From Azospirillum sp. SYSU D00513 (GTDB taxonomy: Bacteria > Pseudomonadota > Alphaproteobacteria > Azospirillales > Azospirillaceae): a DNA stretch of 64,000 nucleotides. The stretch spans positions 62,001-126,000 of the forward strand of contig NZ_JAFIQV010000005.1 in assembly GCF_017356015.1 (NCBI RefSeq), in the 5' to 3' direction. Below the pieces are notes generated by a model. The model searched no databases. It was not told where the DNA came from and saw only the letters and a list, made by a program, of their open reading frames with translations. Position 1 is the stretch's first letter, and every line of letters starts with the position of its first letter. Made by a program: the position numbers and the translations under genes. Shown here piece after piece: positions 43,648 through 51,994 of the stretch.

Positions 43648-43671
43648 GAACCGCAGGGCGAACCGCAGGGC
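43648..43671. repeat. Two-copy 12-bp tandem repeat
   Basis: GAACCGCAGGGC occurs twice in tandem in the intergenic region upstream of the flippase gene. Confidence 0.85.
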
Positions 43672-43781
43672 GGCCCCCGGGCGAGCGGCAGGCGCGGGGC
43701 ACGCCTGCGCGCCGGCCCCCTTGGCGGGCCGGCGGCTTCGGGCCTAAGCTGCGGTCCTTCGCCACAGGGGACCGACCTTCG

Positions 43782-44054
43782 ATGACCAGCGCCGGAACGG
43801 ACGCGCCCGCCACCCGCCGCAAGCTGCCGGCCCGCTACAACGGCATCGTCATGCCGTTCGTCCTTTCCATCCTCATGACCTTCGTCGTCTCCGGCGTGTC
43901 CACGATCAAGACCCTCGGCCTGGCGCCGGACCTGCTGGGCCAGTGGATGAGCGCCTGGGGCCTGTCCTGGCTGGTCGCCTTCCCGACCCTGCTGCTGGTG
44001 CTGCCCGCCGTGCGCCGGATCGTCGCGGCGCTGGTCCATCCGCCGGGCCGGTGA
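43782..44054 (+). CDS. DUF2798 membrane protein
   Basis: A 90-residue protein with two transmembrane helices (GIVMPFVLSILMTFVVSGVST and WLVAFPTLLLVLPAVRRIV) separated by a short loop (LGLAPDLLGQWMSAWGLS). It matches the DUF2798 family. The N-terminus is cytoplasmic and basic (RRKLPARYN). The function of the family is unknown. It is a single gene, with a flippase on the other strand upstream. Confidence 0.85.
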   Translation: MTSAGTDAPATRRKLPARYNGIVMPFVLSILMTFVVSGVSTIKTLGLAPDLLGQWMSAWGLSWLVAFPTLLLVLPAVRRIVAALVHPPGR

Positions 44055-44060
44055 GGAAGG

Positions 44061-44103
44061 CGCGGGATCGGGAGGGATGGGATTGGGAGGCGTGGGATCG
44101 ATG
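44061..44103. repeat. Imperfect 15-bp tandem repeat
   Basis: CGCGGGATCGGGAGG, GATGGGATTGGGAGG and a partial CGTGGGATCGATG follow each other just after the DUF2798 gene stop. Confidence 0.75.
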
Positions 44104-44211
44104 ACCGGCGGCGGCCCGGACCGGCCGGCGGGGCGCCACGGGGCACGAAAGGTTTTTCGGCGCCTGCGCGACGTGCTGGCCGCCGCGCGCTGAGCGGTCC
44201 GCCCCGCCCCG

Positions 44212-45321
44212 TCAGGTGCCCGCCGATTGCGCGACCGGCCGCCGGCCGGCCCGGAGCCGGGCGAAAAGGCGGCGCAGCAGCTTCACCACGGTCCAGAGAG
44301 TCGAGATTACGAAGCTCAGGGCGGACAGGATCGCCGTGATCAGCGCCCAGAGCGCCTCAATCGCCATTTTCGCCACCTTGGCGAAAGCCTTGAACACCCG
44401 TTTCCCGAGCGTTTCGAAGACCGCCGGGGAGGCCTTTCCGAAGCGCGCCGCGACCCGCTCGGCCTTAACGAGGTCGTCCGCGGAGTCGACATGGCGCAGG
44501 ATCCTCATGGCGCCGCCGGCCGACGTCTTATCGACGACGGAGCCGAGCTGGCCGAACATGCCGCGCAGGCGGGCGGTGTCGAGGCCGGCGGCGTAGCTCT
44601 TCACCCCCTCGATGGACTTGCCCGGCGAGCGCCAGTCCAACGCCCCGAGCTGCCGGCGCAAGGCCGGCATGTCCACGGTTTCGGCCACGGTCCGGCGAAG
44701 GGCCGTCTCCAGCCCGGCCGTGAGCCTGCCCGCGCGCTTCGCCGCCTTGACCATGGAGAGCCCGACCTTCGCCGGAGCCGCCGTGCCGGCCGTCGCCACC
44801 GTGGCGGCGCTCATGCCCAGCCCGACGACCGACAGGCCCAGCACGAACTCGTCCACCTCCGCTCCGGTGAGATAGTTCCTGGTCTGGAAGGTGACGTCCC
44901 GGGCGTCGCCGTAGAGCGTCAGGTCGGAGATCGCCGAGCCGGCGAGACTCGCCCCATCCTCGGCCTCGCCGGTGAGAAAGCCCCAGGCGCCGCGCGTGGT
45001 GGTGCGCCACACGGCCGCAGTGGTGGAGGTCGCCTCCTCGTAGCGCGCCAGCAGCCCGGCCGGCACGGCCTGCCCGAGTTCGGCGGCCAGGGCGATGTAG
45101 CCCTCGGCCTCCTCCGGACGGTCCTCATCCAGCGTGCGCGCGATCTGCGCCTGCACATAGTCCGGCGTCGCGACCTCGCGAAGCTCCTCCCGGATCCGCT
45201 CCGCGACAACCTCGTCGCTCGGCGTCTCCGCGGACGGATCCTGCTCCGACGGGCTGTACAGGACGAAAAGCGCGAAGGCGACAAGACAGACCAGCAAGGA
45301 GCCCAGCATGACGCGGCGCAT
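44212..45321 (-). CDS. Membrane-anchored protein of unknown function
   Basis: A 369-residue protein with an N-terminal helix (MLGSLLVCLVAFALFVLYS), a long periplasmic or cytoplasmic domain and a C-terminal hydrophobic helix (ALWALITAILSALSFVISTLWTVV) followed by a strongly basic tail. Middle segments (EEAEGYIALAAELGQAVPAGLLARY and a glycine-rich VVGLGMSAATVATAGTAAPAK) are unrecognised. AAGGAGGG lies upstream of ATG 45321, which decides the start. It is a single gene ending before the DUF2798 gene. There is no domain match I can support. Confidence 0.68.
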   Translation of the reverse strand: MRRVMLGSLLVCLVAFALFVLYSPSEQDPSAETPSDEVVAERIREELREVATPDYVQAQIARTLDEDRPEEAEGYIALAAELGQAVPAGLLARYEEATSTTAAVWRTTTRGAWGFLTGEAEDGASLAGSAISDLTLYGDARDVTFQTRNYLTGAEVDEFVLGLSVVGLGMSAATVATAGTAAPAKVGLSMVKAAKRAGRLTAGLETALRRTVAETVDMPALRRQLGALDWRSPGKSIEGVKSYAAGLDTARLRGMFGQLGSVVDKTSAGGAMRILRHVDSADDLVKAERVAARFGKASPAVFETLGKRVFKAFAKVAKMAIEALWALITAILSALSFVISTLWTVVKLLRRLFARLRAGRRPVAQSAGT

Positions 45322-45444
45322 CGGACCATACCCTCCTTCCACGTGCGGTGGACGGACCATATAGGCTTTTGCAACCGACCGGGCCAGGAGCACTGGAGGC
45401 AAGCCGATTTCCGCCCCTGTCACCAGGGCGTCACCCCAGTGGGA

Positions 45445-45849
45445 TCAGCCCTGAGGGAGGCAGTTCGTCTCCACACCGTCGTCATCCGGAACGGCCTTGC
45501 GTTCCGGCGTGCCACCGTCGAACGGCGTCCCCCGGAACGGGTTCCCCGCCCCATGCCCGGCCCGCTCATGCCCCTCCTCCGTCGCCGCACGGCGATAATA
45601 GAGGGCAACGAACACGCGAACCGCCGAGGTGAGATTGTCGATTTTCTCGTGCAGCATGGCCGCCTGCGTCGCGATCCGCGACACCAGATCGTGGACGCTG
45701 AGGTCTTCCCGAAGCGCAATGTCCTGAAGCGCCTCCCACATGGCCGGCTCCAGCCGCATGCTCGTGCGGTGCCCGTTGACCATGACGTTCCGGCTTTTCA
45801 GGCGGCCGAACGGATTCAAACCCTTGCCCGTTTTCGCTTTACTCGCCAT
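45445..45849 (-). CDS. Ribbon-helix-helix (RHH_4-like) DNA-binding protein, copy B
   Basis: A 134-residue homologue of the gene at 29592-30059. The shared core is LKSRNVMVNGHRTSMRLEPA (residues 17-36) followed by MWEALQDIALRED. The second block NLTSAVRVFVALYYRRA (72-88) is also shared. Differences are a shorter N-terminus and no acidic tail. It is divergently placed against the low-G+C island that starts directly upstream, so it may regulate it. That is inference. Confidence 0.82.
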   Translation of the reverse strand: MASKAKTGKGLNPFGRLKSRNVMVNGHRTSMRLEPAMWEALQDIALREDLSVHDLVSRIATQAAMLHEKIDNLTSAVRVFVALYYRRAATEEGHERAGHGAGNPFRGTPFDGGTPERKAVPDDDGVETNCLPQG

Positions 45850-45971
45850 CTTGCCGATTCTCCGTGTTAGGCGGTGACTTTAGTATGCATTTAGCACTAA
45901 CGTAAGTGAACTACTTCACAGCGAAACCTACCCCGATATGTCGGCTTAGCCGATGCGTCTGAGGAATAAGC

Positions 45972-46871
45972 ATGCTCCGCCTTCCGGTTTCTAAACTGCT
46001 GAGGGCCACCGCCTGGATGGCGATTTCGGCTGTCACCTTCGCGGCGAGCAGCGCAGCAGCGAAGTTTCTCGGACAGAAGCTACCACCAGCCGAGCTGGCG
46101 TTCTTTCGGTCGGCGTTCGGGCTACTGTTTTTATTCGGTACCTGGCGTGCGGTCGTGGAGATCAGAAATGCCCGCGATCCAATCTGGTATGTAGTCAGGT
46201 GCGGACTAGGCGTTCTAGCGCTGTGCTGCATGATGTATGCATTCACCTCAATTCCGCTGGGGCTTGCATCGTTAATTTTCTTCATGCGCGTATTTATGTT
46301 ACCTATTGCATCCCAACTCATGCTTGGGGAACGAGCAAATGGAATTGTTTGGTCAACGATTGTCGTGGGCTTTACAGGTGCAGTAGTGTCACTAGTACCA
46401 GCCCTAGGTGTGCCGGAAATGCACTTAGGTATTTTGGCGGCGTTCGCCGGAGCAGTGGCCTCTGCTGGCTCACAAACAGCCGTAAGGCGACTTACCAAAA
46501 GCAACAACCCAGCTCTCATAGTTCTGGTATACACAGCAGTATCTACACTCGCAACTGCACCGTTAGCTGCGCCATCCTGGTTAACGCCACTACCTTCTGA
46601 TTGGCTGATACTATCCATACTTGGCCTATTTGCCATGATTGCTCAGTACGCGGCTGCCCGCAGTTACGCGCTTGCCCCAGTACCATTCCTTGCCCCGCTG
46701 GACTTTCTTACCGTGCCCTGCGCAGCACTTCTTGGTTTCGTTGTATTCGGAGAAGTACCAGACTTTTACACTTTGATTGGCGCGGCATTGATTCTATTCG
46801 CCGCGCTTGGCGTAACCGCTTCTGAAAGGCAACATGCGCTGGGAACCTCCCGAGTCGCGCCGAGTCGCTAA
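45972..46871 (+). CDS. EamA/DMT-type exporter in the low-G+C island
   Basis: A 299-residue membrane protein with ten helices in two EamA repeats (LRATAWMAISAVTFAASSAAAKFLG at the start, the RVFMLPIASQLMLGERANG block in the middle, PLDFLTVPCAALLGFVVFGEVPD near the end). GAGGAATAAGC precedes ATG 45972. Codon use differs sharply from neighbours, with far more A/T-ending codons (for instance 29 of 60 bases are G/C at 46501-46560), a sign of recent transfer. It is a plausible exporter of a small molecule for the genes downstream. Substrate unknown. Confidence 0.85.
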   Translation: MLRLPVSKLLRATAWMAISAVTFAASSAAAKFLGQKLPPAELAFFRSAFGLLFLFGTWRAVVEIRNARDPIWYVVRCGLGVLALCCMMYAFTSIPLGLASLIFFMRVFMLPIASQLMLGERANGIVWSTIVVGFTGAVVSLVPALGVPEMHLGILAAFAGAVASAGSQTAVRRLTKSNNPALIVLVYTAVSTLATAPLAAPSWLTPLPSDWLILSILGLFAMIAQYAAARSYALAPVPFLAPLDFLTVPCAALLGFVVFGEVPDFYTLIGAALILFAALGVTASERQHALGTSRVAPSR

Positions 46872-47061
46872 CCATCGTAGAAGTACACGTACTGCTCTTA
46901 CACCGAAAACACGGTGAGCCTTTGCCTGTCATTAAAGAGCTCAGCAATACCATGGTGTGCTTCTCGCATATGTAAGTGTGGAAAACAGGGGCACGGCAAA
47001 AAATTTTTGATGCCGTACATCGCATGATGCATGACAGCCTCAAAAATCCTTGGCAGGCTTC

Positions 47062-48168
47062 ATGACACGAGGCCACGCATTGAAAGATTGTTTCATGGCT
47101 GCATTATCGCTTCCGTCCGAGATACCAACGCCGTTGGCGGACATGGCCGTGCTCGCCGCCAAGCTTTCCGCAGGCTTCGTTATATTCGATGCCAAAGACA
47201 TCCTTCGCTACGCAAGTGAGCGCCAGCGGCAGATTTACAGCTTCTGTGACTTCAATCAGCCACTGACCTTTGATGATATTTTGTTACAGACTGCGCAGAA
47301 CAGCAGGCCTCGCGGCAATCCTGCACTCGCGGATGTTCGCCAACATCTCTCAGTGGCAAAGCTGCAAAGGTTAGAAGCCCGCCTTGAGTTTACCCGGTTG
47401 TTTCCGGTCGAGATGGTCTGTTCGCATGTACGCCTAGGCAATGGATGGAATGCTCAAATCCGTGTTGAAAAGGGGCGATCAGGGGTAGATCTTGACCACT
47501 ACTTCTCGGAAGCTGCCCCGGCTGCGAGCTTAGTTGAAGTGATTCGGCAACGCGAGAACGCTCGCCAAAAAGCTGCAGCACTAGACTGCATCGCAATCGG
47601 GGTAGCTGTGGTAAGCCGAGATTGCGTTGTCAGGCATAAAAACGCTGCCATGGATGACATGCTTTTGAAAGGTGACGGCCTACGTTTGCGAAGCGGTCGT
47701 ATTATCAGTTCACCTTACGATGATGACGATATCAACCTCCGACGCCTTGTCGCCGCCGCCGCGTCGGGAGCATTGCCTGTGCCGCAGGTAGCTATCTGCC
47801 TTCGTCGCCCCAATGGTGGTGAACCACTTGTTGTTTCTGTGTCACAAAACCTTGCTGCGGATGGAATGGCGGTGGTGGTTGTCGCACCACCGAAGTTCGA
47901 TGAAGAAACCTTGGCTAGCGTGCTTGAGCGAGATTTTGGCCTGACGCCTGCAGAAGCTGCTCATGCCGCTGCGATCAGCGATGGCGCATCAAGCCACGAA
48001 GTTACAACAGCCCAAGGCAAGAGCGCCGCAACAGGCAGAAGTCAGCTTGCAAGCATCACCCGAAAGCTGAGCAGAAAACAGATTTCTGCAAATAGTCAAT
48101 CGCGCCTCACCCGCTTTGCAATGGTGGTCGCGGCGATAACCGGCGCTGCCCGGTCGCGCAGCTCATAG
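47062..48168 (+). CDS. PAS/LuxR-type transcriptional regulator-like protein
   Basis: A 368-residue protein. Residues about 30-160 and 180-270 look like two PAS-like sensor halves (VIFDAKDILRYASERQRQIY; ALDCIAIGVAVVSRDCVVRHKN). The C-terminus has the LuxR-type helix-turn-helix entry DFGLTPAEAAHAAAISDGAS followed by a degenerate recognition helix (EVTTAQGKSAATGRSQLASI) and an unusual basic/alanine tail. The start is uncertain: ATG 47062 or 47095. Only 12 bp separate its stop from the GAGCF-repeat gene (ribosome site GAGGA), so the two form an operon. Confidence 0.72.
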   Translation: MTRGHALKDCFMAALSLPSEIPTPLADMAVLAAKLSAGFVIFDAKDILRYASERQRQIYSFCDFNQPLTFDDILLQTAQNSRPRGNPALADVRQHLSVAKLQRLEARLEFTRLFPVEMVCSHVRLGNGWNAQIRVEKGRSGVDLDHYFSEAAPAASLVEVIRQRENARQKAAALDCIAIGVAVVSRDCVVRHKNAAMDDMLLKGDGLRLRSGRIISSPYDDDDINLRRLVAAAASGALPVPQVAICLRRPNGGEPLVVSVSQNLAADGMAVVVVAPPKFDEETLASVLERDFGLTPAEAAHAAAISDGASSHEVTTAQGKSAATGRSQLASITRKLSRKQISANSQSRLTRFAMVVAAITGAARSRSS

Positions 48169-48180
48169 AACGAGGACAAC

Positions 48181-48861
48181 ATGACCTTTATCCAGAAAGT
48201 GAACTCCCTCGATTTTCAGTTCATCGTTGATGGGCTCATCAACACGGACGGAATACACCCTGAAATCGCAACGCAAGCTGTCGATTTGTACCGTCAGTTC
48301 CTAGTTGCCGTTGCGATGAACCCAAACGAAAATATTGTTCCGACTAAGCTTGTTGACAAAGCATGGCACCATCACATCCTTCATACCCGGCGTTATCGGG
48401 AGGATTGTCTATTTCTTGTCGGCGAAATCATTGACCACGACCCGACCGTTTACCGTACTGAAGCTTATGATCGAGCTTGGGAAAAGACACGCAAGTTGGT
48501 TGCCTATGGCAACACAATGCCCGTGAGCCCCTATGTTGATGGAATTTCGGCCGGAGCGGGCTGTTTTGAACGTCCCCGGGCGGAGGCAACGGACTCCGCC
48601 GGAGCAGGCTGCTTCTTTGAAAAGCGGAGTATTCCACCTAATGAGTCCGCGACTGGCGCGGGGTGCTTTGTGGCACGAAAGGAAGCAGAAAACTCTGCCG
48701 ATGTAAATGTAGGAGCGGGATGCTTTGTTGTCAAAAAAGCTGCCAAAAACACCTCTGAACTGAACGCTGGTGCGGGATGCTTCGTTACGCAAGGCACGCA
48801 ATCCCTTAGGTCGGAACTGATGGCCGGTGCCGGCTGCTTTGTGGTCCGTCAGGCAGCCTAA
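48181..48861 (+). CDS. GRDP-like domain protein with six GAGCF repeats
   Basis: A 226-residue protein of unknown function. Residues 1-115 resemble the glycine-rich-domain-protein (GRDP-like, PF07173) fold, with VDKAWHHHILHTRRYRED (58-75) and GEIIDHDPTVY. From residue 125 the motif GAGCF occurs six times (125, 141, 159, 178, 197, 216), spaced 16-19 residues apart. Each is followed by an often Lys/Arg-containing stretch and preceded by Ser/Asn/Thr-rich linkers. It is codon-diverse between copies, so selection acts on the peptide. It looks like a multi-core peptide precursor or a repeated cysteine site. No modifying enzyme is beside it. Confidence 0.78.
   Translation: MTFIQKVNSLDFQFIVDGLINTDGIHPEIATQAVDLYRQFLVAVAMNPNENIVPTKLVDKAWHHHILHTRRYREDCLFLVGEIIDHDPTVYRTEAYDRAWEKTRKLVAYGNTMPVSPYVDGISAGAGCFERPRAEATDSAGAGCFFEKRSIPPNESATGAGCFVARKEAENSADVNVGAGCFVVKKAAKNTSELNAGAGCFVTQGTQSLRSELMAGAGCFVVRQAA
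48553..48840 (+). repeat. Protein-level GAGCF repeat array
   Basis: Six GAGCF units (residues 125-220 of the 48181 gene) with a period near 19 residues. DNA copies differ (GGAGCGGGCTGTTTT, GGAGCAGGCTGCTTC, GGCGCGGGGTGCTTT, GGAGCGGGATGCTTT, GGTGCGGGATGCTTC, GGTGCCGGCTGCTTT). The peptide is therefore kept while the DNA has drifted. Confidence 0.95.
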
Positions 48862-48875
48862 CATCTATCATTTTC

Positions 48876-48900
48876 TCCCGGCCGCATCACGCGGCCGGGA
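48876..48900. terminator. Hairpin after the GAGCF-repeat gene
   Basis: A perfect 10-bp stem TCCCGGCCGC / GCGGCCGGGA with a 5-base loop. It stands between the repeat gene and the downstream ribbon-helix-helix gene. It has TTTTC before it but no T run after, so it may attenuate rather than terminate. Confidence 0.65.
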
Positions 48901-48924
48901 TATCCAACTATAGTGGAGAGTAAT

Positions 48925-49281
48925 GTGCTGGATTTCGCCGCCCCTCTGCCCCCTGATCCTGCCGTTTCTGAGACAAGGCACTTCGATTTCGACGGTAAAG
49001 ATCTACGGCTGTCCTTAGAAACAACCTACTGGAGAGGACTTGAAGACATCGCACACCGGGAATCCGACTCAGTGGATAATGTGGTCAAACAACTCAGGGC
49101 TCGTGTCGCGAAAAAAGCAGGAATTTTCGCGCACGAAGTAACCTCTAACGAATTAGTGTCCGCCATTCACATATTGGTAGTTACCTATTTCCGTCAGTCT
49201 GCAGCGCGGAGGGGTCCTACACTTTTGGAGGAAGCGCTTATGGATATTGCTGGGGACATTCCGGATCAGGCAAATCAATAG
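48925..49281 (+). CDS. Ribbon-helix-helix (RHH_4-like) DNA-binding protein, copy C
   Basis: A 118-residue relative of copies A and B, more diverged. The strand/helix core is KDLRLSLETTYWRGLEDIAH (residues 25-44) and the second block is ELVSAIHILVVTYFRQS (76-92). GTG 48925 is chosen because GGAG lies six bases before it; GTG 48913 is in frame upstream. It follows the GAGCF-repeat gene on the same strand in the low-G+C island and may autoregulate it. That role is inferred. Confidence 0.75.
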   Translation: MLDFAAPLPPDPAVSETRHFDFDGKDLRLSLETTYWRGLEDIAHRESDSVDNVVKQLRARVAKKAGIFAHEVTSNELVSAIHILVVTYFRQSAARRGPTLLEEALMDIAGDIPDQANQ

Positions 49282-49710
49282 AGCACGGCTTTAAATCATA
49301 TTTACTTACAAGGGCATACACGCAAGCGCTACCACTACAATCGAGGCAGCGCAAAAAAAGCATTCGCCCTCGAAGCTCGCGCTCAGCAAAACGCAGCATG
49401 CTGCAAAACGTAAGAGGACTCATGTTTTGTATACAAAAGCACCGCATTAGCGGCGGCAATCATTTTTTAAAAGCACAAACGAACTTTTGCTTACGCTGTT
49501 TTTAGCAAAAGAGCAAACGACTCGCGACCGCATTTTTATAGTTTATCCCCGCTCGCGTCTTATTTTTTATTAATCACGCGAAACCGATATGCATAAATTC
49601 GTATCCCATTGCAGCTAAAGCAACTATATGCATCACACCGATCCTCAAACTCATTAGCACCGCCCTGAGTCCATAAAATATAAGGACCAAGAATATGTGC
49701 TCTATCTCAA
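49282..49710. other. A/T-rich non-coding tail of the low-G+C island
   Basis: About 430 bp with no credible gene in any frame. 49561-49620 has only 20 of 60 bases G/C. Two symmetries are visible: the perfect palindrome GCAGCATGCTGC (49393-49404) and an 8-bp inverted repeat CTTTTGCT / AGCAAAAG (49484-49491, 49504-49511), which could form a hairpin in RNA. The region stops abruptly at the zapE gene end. No integrase or tRNA marks the boundary. Confidence 0.6.
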
Positions 49711-50838
49711 TTACTGTATATGCCGGCTCCGCATGTACTCCTCGCTCTGCATCTCCATCAGGCGGCTGACCGTGCGTTCAAACTCGAAGGCGTGGGTGCC
49801 TTCGGGGTACAGCCGGTCCGGCGGGCCGTCGGCGGTGATGACCGTCTTGACCTTGTGCTCGTAGAGGGCGTCGATCAGCGTCATGAAGCGCTTGGCCTCG
49901 TTGCGCAGTTCGTCCTTCATCGTCGGCACGTCGTCGATCAGCACCGTGTGGAAGTGGGTGGCGATGGCCAGATAGTCGGCGGCGCCGAAGGGCTTGCCGC
50001 AGAGATCCCAGAAATTCACCCAGGCGACGCCATGGGCGGCGCGTTCGATCTCGACGCGGCGGCCCTGGACGGCGAGGCGGACGGGGGCGCCGGGGGCGCC
50101 GTCGGTCAGCGCGGCGAAGGCCTCCTTCAGGCGCTGGTCGGATTCGGGGCCGAGCGGCCAGTGGTAGACGGGCTTGCCGCTCAGCCGGTCCATGCGGTAG
50201 TCGGTCGGGCCTTCCAGCGACAGCACGTCCAGCTTCTGCTTCAGCAGGTCGATGAAGGGCAGGAACAGCTCGCGCTGAAGGCCGTCCTTGTAGAGCATGT
50301 CCGGCGGCCAGTTGGAGGTCGCCACCACCACCACGCCCATCTCGAACAGGGCGGTGAACAGCCGGCCCAGGATCATGGCGTCGGTGATGTTGGTGACGTG
50401 GAACTCGTCGAAGCACAGAAGCCACGCCTCGTCGGCCAGCCGGCGGGCCAGCTCGGGCAGGGCTTCGCTGGCGTCGGGGATCGACTGGCGCAGATGGTGC
50501 AGCCGGTCGTGCACCTCCAGCATGAACTCGTGGAAATGGACGCGGCGCTTCTTCTCGACCGGGGCGGTGTCGAAGAACAGGTCCATCAGCATGGACTTGC
50601 CCCGCCCCACCCCGCCATACAGGTACAGGCCCTGCGGCGGCGGCTCCGGGTCGGCGCGGCGGCCCAGCCCGAACCGCTCCAGCCAGCCGGTCTTCACCGT
50701 GGCCGGCTGCGGGCGATAGCCCTTCAGCGCGTTGTACAGGCTCTGGAACTTCTCGGCGGCGAGCGCCTGGTCCGGGTCGGGACGCAGGGAGCCGTCGCCG
50801 CGCCGGGCGCGGTATACCGTAAGCGGTCCTTCGGACAT
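49711..50838 (-). CDS. zapE: Cell division protein ZapE (AFG1-like ATPase)
   Basis: A 375-residue AAA-type ATPase related to mitochondrial AFG1 and bacterial ZapE, linked to Z-ring stability. Walker A is GGVGRGKS (residues 75-82), and Walker B lies in LLCFDEFHVTNITDAMILGRLF. Further family blocks are TSNWPPDMLYKDGLQRELFLPFI and the late PTMKDELRNEAKRF. A complete gene with a standard N-terminus (YRARRGDGSLRPDPDQALAAE). The low-G+C island ends directly at its stop. Confidence 0.93.
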   Translation of the reverse strand: MSEGPLTVYRARRGDGSLRPDPDQALAAEKFQSLYNALKGYRPQPATVKTGWLERFGLGRRADPEPPPQGLYLYGGVGRGKSMLMDLFFDTAPVEKKRRVHFHEFMLEVHDRLHHLRQSIPDASEALPELARRLADEAWLLCFDEFHVTNITDAMILGRLFTALFEMGVVVVATSNWPPDMLYKDGLQRELFLPFIDLLKQKLDVLSLEGPTDYRMDRLSGKPVYHWPLGPESDQRLKEAFAALTDGAPGAPVRLAVQGRRVEIERAAHGVAWVNFWDLCGKPFGAADYLAIATHFHTVLIDDVPTMKDELRNEAKRFMTLIDALYEHKVKTVITADGPPDRLYPEGTHAFEFERTVSRLMEMQSEEYMRSRHIQ

Positions 50839-50964
50839 GGATTCGCTTTGGATCAGGACAAGGGATTCCTTAGGTAGCGGATGCGCCCGCCCACCGCAAC
50901 GCGGAACACCCGCCCGGACCGTACCGAACCCCTGCGCGCCGCCCCTTCGGGGCAGGACAGGGCG

Positions 50965-51825
50965 TCAGCGCACCCGTTCTGCGGAGAAGGTCCGGCTCGG
51001 GTTGACGAACTCGTCCTGGGCGGCGATCAGCTGAAGCTCGCGCGTGCCGCGCCGCTGGGTTTCCTGGAAGATGGCGTAGATCGCCGCCGCCGCCCGCTCC
51101 AGCGCCTCGGCCGGGCTGCCGGTCTTGAGGTAATGGGCGAGATAGAGGGCGGCCACCGCGTCGCCGGACCCGTTCGGCGCGGGGTCCAGCGGCAGGCGCG
51201 GGGTGGAGACCAGCCAGGCGCCCTCGGCCCCGTCGGCCAGCATCTCGATCCGGTCGGGGTCGGCGTCGGCCCGCGTCAGGCTGGTCACCAGCACCAGCCG
51301 CGTGCCGCGCGCCCGCAGGGCCGCCGTCGCCTCCATCGCGTCGGACAGCGTCTCCACCTTGCGGTCGGCCAGATACTCCAGCTCGAACTGGTTCGGCGTC
51401 AGGATGTCGGCGACGGGGACGGCGTGCTCCTTGATGAACTCCGGCAGGCCCGGCCGCACGAAGAAGCCGCGCCCGACGTCGCCCATCACCGGGTCGCAGC
51501 AATAGACCGCCTTGGGGTTGGCGGCCTTCACCCGCGCCGCCGTCTCGACGATCACCCGGCCCAGCCCGACGTCGCCCATGTAGCCCGACAGCACCGCGTC
51601 ATAGGCCGGCAGCACGCCACGCGCGGCGATGCCCTCCACGATCTCGGCGATGTGCTCCGCCGTGAAGACCTGGCCGGTCCATTTGCCGTAGCCGGTGTGG
51701 TTGGAGAACTGCACCGTGTTCACGGCGGTGGCGTCCAGCCCCAGGCGCTGGAGCGGGAAGACGGCGGCCCGGTTGCCTACATAGCCGTAAGCAACATGGG
51801 ACTGGATGGAGATGACGGTCTGCAT
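50965..51825 (-). CDS. pdxY: Pyridoxal kinase
   Basis: Phosphorylates pyridoxal in the vitamin B6 salvage pathway. The 286-residue ribokinase-fold protein starts [21 protein letters not shown], the PdxY/PdxK start. It has [44 protein letters not shown] and the catalytic [15 protein letters not shown] motif with its aspartate. ATG 51825 matches this N-terminus, and the upstream open frame is ignored. It is followed by a convergent space and zapE on the same strand. Confidence 0.92.
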   Translation of the reverse strand: MQTVISIQSHVAYGYVGNRAAVFPLQRLGLDATAVNTVQFSNHTGYGKWTGQVFTAEHIAEIVEGIAARGVLPAYDAVLSGYMGDVGLGRVIVETAARVKAANPKAVYCCDPVMGDVGRGFFVRPGLPEFIKEHAVPVADILTPNQFELEYLADRKVETLSDAMEATAALRARGTRLVLVTSLTRADADPDRIEMLADGAEGAWLVSTPRLPLDPAPNGSGDAVAALYLAHYLKTGSPAEALERAAAAIYAIFQETQRRGTRELQLIAAQDEFVNPSRTFSAERVR

Positions 51826-51950
51826 GGCCAGCAAAGCTATGCCAAGCCAGGGCTTCCGTAAACCTCCCGCCGTGAAAAACGGCGCCTCGCAGGGCTGGTC
51901 TTCACGCGCCGCCGGGGCTAAGCATGGCGGCGGCACCCGATGGGCAAGCC

Positions 51951-51980
51951 GCCGACAAGACCTGCGCCGACAAGACCTGC
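51951..51980. repeat. Two-copy 15-bp tandem repeat
   Basis: GCCGACAAGACCTGC occurs twice in tandem, immediately upstream of the CoA-ester lyase ribosome site. Confidence 0.88.
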
Positions 51981-51994
51981 CGAGAGGAACCGCC

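Noticed and set aside
48531..48797. Minus-strand open frame with repeated QPAPAE/KHPAP
   Set aside because: It is the antisense shadow of the GAGCF repeats; codon use and start support the plus-strand gene.
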